A DNA stretch of 64,000 nt from Andrena cerasifolii (lineage: Eukaryota > Arthropoda > Insecta > Hymenoptera > Andrenidae), in assembly GCF_050908995.1 (NCBI RefSeq), contig NC_135126.1, positions 1,302,001 through 1,366,000 of the forward strand. Direction: 5' to 3'. Position 1 is the stretch's first letter. Each line of letters opens with the position of its first letter. Under the pieces are notes generated by a model. It made no database searches and was not told where the DNA came from. It worked only from the letters and a program-made list of their open reading frames with translations. A program made the translations under genes and the position numbers. Positions 46,866 through 55,516 of this stretch are shown here, piece after piece.

Positions 46866-47490
46866 TTTATAAGTGATTATACTTCTTGTTGTATGATTTC
46901 TATCTGATCCCAGGCATCTCCAGTCCTAAGATACTTTAATACCATTAATATAATAAGAAGAAGCAGGAAATCGATTTCTTATGTTCGTGTATAAATTTGT
47001 AGTAATTTCCATATTTGTTGAAATAATATCAACGATTTTTTTTCTGTCGTTTGAGTTGTGTTGTTGGTTACTGCAAACGTGCCCATCCGGTTTTACCTAT
47101 TTGCATTTTGACCTTTATTTACAAGTAGTTATTATCTCTAAAATTTTCTTCGTGAGTAGAGTAGTTCTTTTTAACAACAGTTCGTAGAAATCGCAATTAT
47201 TTCTGTGTATCTAAAGGAGGAATCATAGAATAGTACCTGTAATTTTTTATTATCTCTCATCAAAATTGTGGGCTTCAGCGTACTAACTACTTTGTAATCT
47301 TTGCACAATTATCTTCAATCTATTGGATAACAATTCTGAATAATTTCTAGGAAATACGAACTGATGGTAACATTATTTTTCTATTAATGTCTCTCAAGAT
47401 CTTTTTACGTTTAGAAAATGTTCGATCAAGGTGAGATTTGTGTTTTACATTGTTTCAGATTGGCTTATCTTTTAGCGATAACGTAACTGC
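46866..47490. other. Intergenic stretch
   Basis: AT-rich DNA downstream of paralog 2. No gene or repeat with clear ends. Confidence 0.4.
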
Positions 47491-47816
47491 AATTGAGGAC
47501 CTTGCGGCAAGAGAGGTGCAGCTCCATTTTTAGAAAAAAACTGTTTTTTACAATTATTACTTTGACTTAGCATTGAAAAGAGTACACTAATTGAAAAAAA
47601 TATTTTTTCCCACAATAAATAGTAGTTATTCAATTGATGAGATTTTATTTCTTTTTTTGGCGAATTTTTAAAATCTGGCAACAGGGTAATGGACGCAATT
47701 TCAAAATTTGCAATAAAAGCTCAATAAAATTGTTATCGGATTTGCATCAAACGTGTCATAACTCAAAAACTGTAAAAAAATGGAGCTGCACCCCTCTTGC
47801 TGCAAGGTCCTCAATT
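47491..47816. mobile_element. Palindrome-ended MITE (326 bp)
   Basis: The left end AATTGAGGACCTTGCGGCAA and right end (reversed) AATTGAGGACCTTGCAGCAA continue into AGAG(A/G)GGTGCAGCTCCAT on both sides. That is about 40 bp of TIR. The target duplication is unclear, possibly inside AATT. Noncoding. Confidence 0.7.
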
Positions 47817-48215
47817 CCGTAGAAGATAATACTTCGTTAAATATACAATTTGAACCAGGAAAATGCAGTATTTAAAAAGAAGTAATGTTTCTTGTATGTG
47901 GTTTTTAAATAATCCACGCAATGCTTAATTATTTATGGATTATTTGTGAGCTGCATGTATTCTTCCACGCGAGATGATTTATTGCAGAACAATTTGTACT
48001 GTTTATTTTTATCGATTGCTTGAACATGTCATTATGTTTGTACGAGTAGTATAACATGTATGTATGTAATTAAAAATTAAAGATTACTTATTATGCAATA
48101 GAACAATTTAAAACGGAGAACAGAACAAAATAAATTCTATTAAAAATGGAGGAATTTTAATCCAAAATGTGCTATTATAGAGAAAGTATACTGTAAAAGA
48201 GGTAATTAAAACATG

Positions 48216-48603
48216 TAAGTGAATGTCCCAATTTCTGCTCATTTAAGGGGTAACTCGTCGTAAAGAAGGTGTAAAAAATTTGTGATCAAAATTTGCAGAA
48301 TAATTGATTAATTCTTTAATAATAAATCAACCAATTCAAAAACTATTTAAGAAAGATATTTTAAGATGTTTAACTATTAGTAATTTGTAATTAAATATAT
48401 AATGCTCTAAATGTCCGTATTTCTGCTCATGAAAAATAGCGATGTATGTATTGCCGCAAGCTTTTGCAACACTCGCGTAAATGTTTAAATAATTTAGAAT
48501 TATTTTGTTGCAACTATAGTACAAACGTACCGCTTATAATAATAAGAAAAATACGAAATGAGCAGAAATTGGGACATGAGCAGAAATTGGGACTTTCACC
48601 TTA
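48216..48603. mobile_element. TA-flanked MITE, family TA-1 copy 2 (384 bp)
   Basis: TA at 48216-48217 and 48602-48603 bracket AGTGAATGTCCCAATTTCTG (left) and (reversed) AGGTGAAAGTCCCAATTTCT. It is colinear with 11509-12291 but lacks about 400 bp of the interior, including the piece between TTTCTGCTCA repeats. It is a deletion derivative or sub-family. Confidence 0.75.
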
Positions 48604-48735
48604 TACAGTTTTTGTAATACATCTCATTCATTTTATTCATACGAATTCACCACATAATTCAAATGTGATTTTAACATACAAATGATGCACAAATATCTAC
48701 ATACAGAGTCTAAGGAACACGATAAAGAATATGAA

Positions 48736-48973
48736 AATTAAAAAAAAATTAAAACCGACTTCAAAAAAATAAAAAAGCGCTAAAAATAATTTTGTTCCTG
48801 AATTAATCTACGGCTCTCAATTTTTTATGTCGGCGCCTCATCATTTGCACTGTGTAAATATGGCGTCGACTTAAAAAAAACTAAGAATCGTAGATTAAAT
48901 AAGGAACAAAATTATTTTTTACTTTTTAGCGCTTTTTTATTTTTTTGAAGTCGGTTTTAATTTTTTTTTAAAT
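48736..48973. repeat. Fold-back with ~80-bp arms, RTE-tail-like
   Basis: The left AAAACCGACTTCAAAAAAAT continues through AAGCGC and TTTTGTTCCT. The right arm is the inverse, ending TTTTTGAAGTCGGTTTTAA. The AAGTCGGTT phrase recurs at the end of the LINE-like segment at 49050-49485, suggesting the palindrome formed from two inverted LINE tails. Confidence 0.65.
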
Positions 48974-49049
48974 TTGTTTATTTTGTACTTTTTAGTTAAG
49001 TTATATATAACTACATTTGTTTAAATAATATAATATAATATTACAACGT

Positions 49050-49485
49050 AGAGGGGACACGATTCCGAGCGATCGTTTTCGCTCCTTTCTTGCCGATGGC
49101 GAGAGCGAGATGGAACGAGAGCGAATCAGAGGCACTGAAAGTGAGCAAGAAACGGTACGAGACAGACGACGCGTTGATATTTCGTCTCGCTCTGTTTTTC
49201 GGTCGCCTGATACTCCGTCCTTTGCCTGTCCGCGCATACAATGTATTATAATGAAACAGATTTCTTATTTTTTTGTGTAACTTGAAAACTACTTGACCGA
49301 TTTTGATAATTCTTTTTCCATGACCTCAGCTGATTGAAGCCAAACTAAATGCAATAAGTTTCACCAAAATCGGTTCAGTAGTTACGGAGAAAATCGCGGA
49401 CAAACATAATACTTGTAACATACATACATACATACATACAAACACCTCGAACTGAGAACCTTTTTCTTTTTGAGGTCGGTTAAAA
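49050..49485 (+). mobile_element. RTE-like LINE 3' tail fragment
   Basis: It carries a long noncoding tail with the phrases ACTTGACCGATTTTGATAAT and CACCAAAATCGGTTCAGTAG. A CATA tetranucleotide run follows (49419-49441), ending in TTTTTGAGGTCGGTTAAAAA. These phrases are typical of RTE-type LINE ends. No reverse transcriptase is present, so it is 5'-truncated. Confidence 0.45.
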
Positions 49486-49541
49486 ATAGTAAAAGTATGT
49501 ACTAAGCATACTCTGGTGTAAAATATACAAACGAAGTCCTT

Positions 49542-51626
49542 TTACTGACTTTGTGTCATTTTCATATGTTCTTCCTCCGATGGTTTACCGGTATGTTCGA
49601 TCTTGATGGTTTTTTCATTGCTCTGTTCGATGGCTCCTGGTTTCCTCGGCGCTGTTATTGTCAAAATACCATCCGAGGACATAGTGCTCGTCGTTCGTTC
49701 GGGGTCGCATTGTTCTGGTACCAAATATTTCCTGATGAAATGTCTCGAGATCACACCATGATCGTCCTGCTTTTCCTCGTGTTTTCCTGCAGACAAACGC
49801 GCAAATCATTAGACAAACATTGAACTGCTTAATAATATATACAACAGCAATCCATCAGAAACGATAAATAACAGATAGGGGAGACCGGGTATGATTGTCT
49901 CATTTTCTTATTTTGATTTTTTGTGGGTTATGGCTGCAGGGAAGTTCATTCAAACTTAGATTAATATAAACTACGTACGTCCGGCTTTATAAAAAAAATT
50001 AGTCCTGTGGATTTTGTCAACCAGATTAGGAGCTAATTCACATTATCTGCAGGAACTATTTTGTGAAACATACCCCGAAGGTCGGGTTGGTTGTCACAGT
50101 ATATGGAGAGCTAAGTTTATGAATAAAAAGTCGATTCAGTTAAGAAAGTAATATAATTTTGTATTGCATTTCTCACAATATCGCGCTAGAGTGCGGTAAT
50201 TTATATTATAATCCTTTGCAATCCCTCTTATTGTGAAATTGCCCCTTATAACCTCTCTTGCCGCACGTAACATTAATTCCGGGGGCACCTGACCTCTGGA
50301 CGTCTTCTTTTTATAAGTTTGCGGCATTATTATTGAGAACTGTTGCCAAACAAACAAGAAAATAATAACACCGGATAGGTACAGCAAGTTACACCGGGAT
50401 TAGTTGTCACATGCGGCAAATACCTAATCCCAAATGTTCTGTGACAACTTGCCTCAAACTGTTAAACAATTTCACCTCTCTATTCATGTATTAAAAAGTT
50501 TGAAAAATGCAAAAAATTACAGTATATTACAGTAAGTTAGAAAAAAAACTAAACTACGAGAATAATGCAACAATGTTATAGTCAATACTAAGAAGCAACC
50601 TATACTTACTTAATAGAAAATACGGCGTAATTTAGTTCGAGCGCACGAAAACAAACAATGACGTTTACGCATCGCCATGGATTGTTAGTACATTCCTATT
50701 GTTTATAGTTTCTTTGATATAGCGGTTGTGACAACCTACCCGTGTGACAACCATACCCGGTCTCCCCTACAATTGCAATCTATACATTTTGAACTATTTG
50801 ATAAATAGGCAAGTGGGGAGAAAGGGGGAAAATATGGTTGTGCTCTTCGTAGACATGAAGGCTGCTTTTGACTCGGTGGACAGGGACGTGTTAGTGAGGG
50901 CAATGAGAGAGAGAGGGGTGTGCGGGGGGGCTAAGGAGGGGAAAGGGGTTGGAGGGGTGGGAAGAGGAAAGGAAGGAGTTTTTCGAAGAGAGGGGCTGGG
51001 GTAGGATGAGGAGGAGGGAGATCGAGTGAGCGAACAGAGTTAGATTTAAATAAATAGGTTTAAGATGAGTTAAGATAGGCTAAGGTAGAGTAAGGAAAAC
51101 TGTAAAAAGTGGAGGGAGTGAAGGTAAGGGAGATTGTAACACCGAGGGGATCAATAAAAAGGAAAATATACATTTGCGAATGTGACGCAATCGTTTAACG
51201 ATTTGGAATAATAAATGCTCATTCTTTCGCGTTAAACTCACGAGACTAAACTCTTTCTATCGAGACTACACACTGTCAATCGAAACCATGACACTTACCT
51301 TCGACAACAACATAATTGTCCACGAGTTTTACGTTTACTTCCTCCGGTTTAAATTGCTGCACGTCAAGCACCACGTGAAATTTGTCTTTGCAATCCTTCA
51401 CTTCGGACCACCCACTTTCCTCCTCCTCCTTCGCCCAATCTAACCATGGTCGATAATAACTGTATGGAAGTAGCCTGAACGGCGATCCGTCAAAAAATGA
51501 CGGAGGGAAAAGTTGCTCCGGCCGTAACGCTCTGCCGAAATGTTGGTCCAACAACCGATGCGGTCGCTCCAACGTCTCCCACCAATAGGAGAATAGTTTT
51601 GGAATTATCGTCATTCTCGATCTCAT
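49542..51626 (-). CDS. Small heat shock protein, l(2)efl-like paralog 3, two exons (186-190 aa)
   Basis: Exon 1 is 51299-51626 and exon 2 is 49542-49786. The intron (49787-51298, 1512 bp, phase 1) has donor GTAAGTG and acceptor TGTCTGCAG. Joining them restores VVVEGKHEEKQDDHG, aligned with the uninterrupted paralogs. From the ATG at 51614 the protein is MTIIPKLFSYWWETLERPH, matching the conserved paralog start (186 aa). The upstream in-frame ATG at 51626 is the first one after the initiator and has A at -3, giving an extra MRSR. The alpha-crystallin domain is about 75-153 (numbered from 51614), with Arg124 in FIRKY, and TIKIEHTGKP follows. The C-terminal tail is short. The intron splits the domain and contains a Tigger derivative and a LINE fragment. 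Unspliced message would add only CHGFD and stop. Confidence 0.92.
49876..50769 (-). mobile_element. Tigger/pogo element, internally deleted, in the paralog 3 intron
   Basis: TA at 49876-49877 and 50768-50769 flank TIRs GGGGAGACCGGGTATGATTG and (reversed) GGGGAGACCGGGTATGGTTG. On the minus strand, 50327 down to about 50169 encodes a helix-turn-helix N-terminus (MPQTYKKKTSRGQ, then AREVIRGNFTIRGIAKDYN and YRTLARYCEK). It resembles the psq/CENP-B-type DNA-binding start of Tigger or jerky-like transposases. The DDE domain is missing. At 890 bp it is a nonautonomous derivative. Confidence 0.85.
50770..51165 (+). pseudogene. LINE fragment with partial reverse transcriptase
   Basis: Plus-strand codons give YLINRQVGRKG and then VVLFVDMKAAFDSVDRD, the conserved FxDMKxAFDxVxR reverse transcriptase motif (subdomain with the first catalytic Asp). 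After MRERGV the frame jumps to a piece resembling the element's C-terminus (EFFEERGW), implying an internal deletion. A tail ending in CAATAAAAAGG follows. It is inserted antisense to the host gene, abutting the Tigger element, and cannot be active. Confidence 0.75.
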
Positions 51627-51725
51627 TTTTTAATGTTTTTTTCCTTTTCCAATGTCTCTTTAAACACTCCCGGTAACTCTGTTAACGAAACGTCAACGAT
51701 GTCCACTGGATGCTTGTTCGCTTTA

Positions 51726-51874
51726 TACTGACGGCGCACGCTTCCAACGCAGTCCTTTATATATTGTACTCATACGTATGCACGTGGAAATTTCGAGGCG
51801 CAAACGGTTGAAGTGGCAATCGAAGTTATTCGAGAAAAATCTAGAATGTTCTTCGTTCGTGTTCCAGAAGTTTC
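51726..51874 (-). promoter_or_regulatory. Promoter of paralog 3: HSEs, TATA and initiator
   Basis: On the minus strand, TATATAAA (51756-51763) lies about 32 bp before TCAGTA (A at 51729). Upstream are GAAATTTC (51787-51794), GAATGTTC (51844-51851) and a perfect TTCCAGAAGTTTC three-unit HSE (51862-51874). The layout is that of a heat-inducible promoter. Confidence 0.8.
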
Positions 51875-52046
51875 ATCTAAACGTAGACTATTCGTATACG
51901 AAACGGACCAGCGCTGCAACTTGATCAAAATTGTAACTGTTGCGTAAGATCTACCTAATTGGTATTGGCGAAAAGTGTCGCGGAAATGTACCTAATCTGT
52001 AATTGCAGCTTCTCACTTCTATGCTCGTACGATTACGCACGAACAG

Positions 52047-52092
52047 TGGCGTATTTAGTGTAAACAATGCCCAGGGTGCGGCTCCCTGATTA
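52047..52092. mobile_element. Possible hAT-like end
   Basis: CAGTGGCGTATTTAG resembles the CAGTGGCGTAG-type tips of hAT elements and lies just before the TTAA element. A matching opposite end was not found. Confidence 0.25.
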
Positions 52093-52380
52093 TTAACCCT
52101 TAACTGGTATCCCGGGGTCGCTCGTGACCCCAAGCACGCCAAGTTCGATGTACAATTTTCGGTTATCTAAGTTGGTAAACTGAATTTCTAATTAATTTTA
52201 TAATAATAGTTTAACTTTCTACGCTTCTATTATTTTGTACATTACCTAAGATGAAAATATTCATAGTGGTTGCTCTAGTTTCGACTTTACAAATTTCTGT
52301 GTCCTTTTTTATTTGGGGTCTGCCACGACCCCGGTATACCAGTCACGTTTGCCAAAAACAGTATACCAGTTAAGGGTTAA
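52093..52380. mobile_element. TTAA-flanked palindromic MITE, piggyBac-like (280 bp)
   Basis: TTAA at 52093-52096 and 52377-52380 bracket CCCTTAACTGGTATCCCGGG and (reversed) CCCTTAACTGGTATACTG. A second inverted GGGGTC/GACCCCGGTATACCAG pair lies further in. A CCC tip plus a TTAA target indicates the piggyBac superfamily. There is no transposase. Confidence 0.75.
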
Positions 52381-52420
52381 AGTCAGGTGCGTCCGTGTTT
52401 GACTCCATTCCTAGAGGCTC

Positions 52421-52533
52421 CCTGATTTCGCGTCAGGTTCGTCCGCCCTCTAACTAACAAACTCATAAACCGTATTCCTTGGGAAATAACCTTCTCGCCG
52501 GCCTCTCGCGTTGCCGCAGCCCCGGCTCGTAAC
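52421..52533. repeat. Direct repeat D1, copy 1
   Basis: The segment begins CCTGATTTCG and contains CTCGCCGGCCTCTCGCGTTG and CCGCAGCCCCGG. It is about 90% identical to 53136-53246, in the same orientation. Confidence 0.75.
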
Positions 52534-52679
52534 ACAGGAAATAATTTGCGTGCCTTACTACGTATTTACATATCTGGTGAACTCGTGGAGTGTAAGTACG
52601 TGACAACATCTTGGACACTTAGACATCTAGTTTCATCTTAAACAAATCTGAACCTCTGTTACAATGTGCCCCTCCCAGT

Positions 52680-53034
52680 CCGGGGTAAAAAGTAACACCA
52701 TGTGGGGTAAATTGTAACACATTTGTTTTACTTATTTAAATACAAATATGAACACAAATAAACATTTCTAAAAAATATAAATGAAAACACAGATCATTAT
52801 TAAACATTTGATATTCATGAGTTAACCAATCATTGCTTAGTTATCTGATTCTATTAAAATCTTCTTCTTCGCTTCCTTTACTTTTGCCTTCATACTTTTT
52901 TCCTACTTTTTGGATTCTCGATTGTTCTGTTGTTCGTCTAGAGCATCTTTTCCGGTGTGCCAGCAAGTAGCATGTTTGCTTTTTCACAATTTAGAGCGGA
53001 GTAAGTAGTAACATGTTACAATTTACCAATTGTA
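52680..53034 (-). mobile_element. Tigger-like remnant with transposase C-terminal piece
   Basis: GGGGTAAATTGTAACAC near 52705 and its inverse GTGTTACAATTTACC-like sequence near 53022-53034 suggest decayed ends. In between, the minus strand encodes CEKANMLLAGTPEKM, similar to the C-terminal region of Tigger-type transposases. It is broken by a stop soon after. It lies between the two D1 repeats. Confidence 0.45.
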
Positions 53035-53135
53035 CCATAATAATTGATTATTCAATATACGAATGGTGTTCACGTGTAAATCGAGTAGATTCGTCTGAAC
53101 CCATATTCAGGCATCACTAACATTTCCCGAAACTT

Positions 53136-53246
53136 CCTGATTTCGCATCAGGTTCATCCGCGCCCCTAACAAACTCATAAACCTTACTCCTTGGGAAATA
53201 CCCTACTCGCCGGCCTCTCGCGTTGCCGCAGCCCCGGTTCATAACA
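53136..53246. repeat. Direct repeat D1, copy 2
   Basis: Same unit as 52421-52533, beginning CCTGATTTCG and ending CCCCGGTTCATAACA. The two copies flank the 52680-53034 Tigger-like remnant at a distance of 100-150 bp each. Confidence 0.75.
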
Positions 53247-53516
53247 ACTGCAAATTTTTCGACATGCTCGTACAATGTTACTATAGCGTAAAGTAGCCGA
53301 GTATGAGACCCATTTCTTAAAAACATCATAACTCTTGACTGAGAACACTTTTATTAAAATTCGATACACGTTTTAAAAGTAGAATATGTATTCTTTAGCA
53401 ACCTACTGGAAAGTACTATAACAAAAATTACGTTCCTTCATAACAAAATAAAAACGAAAGTCATTCAAATACGCAGATGGAAAAAATGGGTTCCTAATAT
53501 GAGACAGATTGTTTTT

Positions 53517-54890
53517 GGTAATTATTTACTTTAGCGATTCCTCAGCGATTTTGATGAAATTTGGATATGTTGTTGTCGGGGACACGATTATGAACAACTT
53601 TTTCCTATACATGATACCGTCGATCGGTCTTAGTTTCCGAGATATTCGAAAAAATATTTTTTAAATTTCTTGCTTTGGTGTTATAATTTGGGTTGATACT
53701 TTGTCTCGCTCCGTCTTTCAGCTCGATCTCGAGCTTGACCCGCGGGCGGGCCTACAATGCCGCTCGACCTTCGTTTCCGAAATATTTGCGAAAAAATTCG
53801 GTTGACTTATTCCGACACAACGCATTCCACTTTTCAACTTGTCTCGGGTATTAGCATTGGTTGGGGCTAGATTAGTGCGGAGGGCACGTGAAACATGGTG
53901 GCGAACCGATGTGAGTCGGGGTGTTGACGGGAGCCCCCATGCATCCAATAGGTGGCTCTCGAAAGCACCCTCTTCTTAGCGAAAAAATTATGTTTTAGAA
54001 ACAAAGGTATCCTAATATCCGGCAGCACCGGCGCTGCCGAACAGAGTCGGGGTTGACGGGCATCCGCAAGTTTCTGGTTGATACAGTGACTCGCATTAGG
54101 TAATATTCGGACACTTTTTAAAATCGCATAACTTTTTTAGAATTATTCTAAACGACTTGAGTTTTTTTCAGAAGCTAGAAGGATTAGTTTGCTAAATGAC
54201 GTATTTGGTCGTTTTGAAAAAAAATGTATTTGGTTGGAATAGGGAAAAGAATAGTAAAGGTCGATTTTTAAACTTTTTTTTTGTGAGCGAAAATCGCTGA
54301 TTTCGGGAATTTTCGCGATTCTCGATCTTATTCTGCGATCTTTAAACGTTTGTAACTCGGAGCAACGTTAACCGATTTTGATGAAATTTTAGGCATGTAT
54401 ACAACTTACTGCAATCTACGAACGGTTTTTTTTTTAATTTTCATTACAAGCTCACAAAAAAAAGTTTAAAAATCGACCTTTACTATTCTTTTCGCTATTC
54501 CGACCTAATCCTTCTAGCTTCTCAAAAAAAAACTCAAGTTGTTTGGACCAATTCCAAAAAAGTTATGCGATTTTAAAAAGTGTCCGAATATTAATGCGAG
54601 TCACTGTATATCCAAACTTACATCGATTTGCTACCACATTTTACGCGCCCGCGCCCCCGCACTAATCTAACCCCAACCTATACTAATGTCCGGGACAAGT
54701 TGGAAAGTGGAATGCGTTGTGTCGGAATAAATCAACAGAAGTTTTTCGCAAATATCTCGGAAACTAAGGCCGAGCGACGGTAACATGTATAGGAAAAGTT
54801 GTTCAAAATGTGGAGTTTTACAACATATCCAAATTTCATCAAAATCGGTGAGGAATCGCTAAAGTAAATAATTACCTTGTTTTTTCCTAA
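53517..54890. repeat. Fold-back inside the Tigger-like element
   Basis: Left-arm blocks GATTTTGATGAAATTTGGAT, AACTTTTTCCTATACATG and CGACACAACGCATTCCACTT (53550-53835) recur inverted at 54715-54880. The left arm carries additional internal sequence. The centre holds the 54084-54606 MITE. Confidence 0.7.
54082..54608. mobile_element. TA-flanked palindromic MITE (523 bp), third nesting level
   Basis: TA at 54082-54083 and 54607-54608 flank CAGTGACTCGCATTA at both ends. The arms remain complementary for about 200 bp (CGGACACTTTTTAAAATCGC, TAAAGGTCGATTTTTAAAC). It is mariner-type by target site. Noncoding. Confidence 0.8.
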
Positions 54891-55516
54891 AACTTATTTT
54901 TTTTTTATAAAGTCGGCATGTGAAATCTATTTCTTCAGTACCGCAGTCTTCGTGGGCCCACCACGCCCATCGTAATGCTTAAGTGTACGCATAAATTTAT
55001 ACGTACACTTAACACATTGTTCATCTAGCACATCTGAAGAATAAAGACCTGTGTAAAACAAGCATTTTGTATCATAATTTTCTCTCTTAATCACTTTCAT
55101 CATTCAGAACAATTTCTTCTTCACTCTCATCAGTAGAACTTTCATATTCGGAAACAATAACATGATAACTATTAAGTAGCTTCGAAGTTAATTCTTCATC
55201 ATTTAATGATATACAACAAGTAAGCCTTAAACTCCAATGCAAGCACTATACAACAGTATTTGTGAAAATACACTTACCACTTTAGAGGTATTTGTAAGTT
55301 AATCGAACCACTTTAAAAACTTTCTGCAATGTATTTCAGAAATATGTGCTTGCTCAAGACGCTTAATTGATTACAATGCCACTGTGCGGACAAAACAACA
55401 AATACACGGTTAGTTAGTAAAGAGATAGCGTCGCTATGACATTCAAGAGTTCTGCAGCGGAGATAAGCTGTGGTCTCATATTAGGAGAGGTCGTCATATT
55501 CGGCTACTTTACCCTA

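Larger units (their letters stand above)
53284..55516 (-). mobile_element. Tigger/pogo-like element with nested fold-backs (2.23 kb)
   Basis: TA at 53284-53285 and 55515-55516 bracket TIRs GCGTAAAGTAGCCGAGTATG and (reversed) GGGTAAAGTAGCCGAATATG. On the minus strand near the right end are fragments of a Cys/His C-terminal motif (CVKCTYKF, then after a frame change WAHEDCGTEEIDFTC), like the zinc-binding end of some Tigger transposases. The same motif is seen at 60.8 kb. The body is replaced by a fold-back whose right arm is about 54650-54890, and by a MITE at 54084-54606. Confidence 0.75.
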
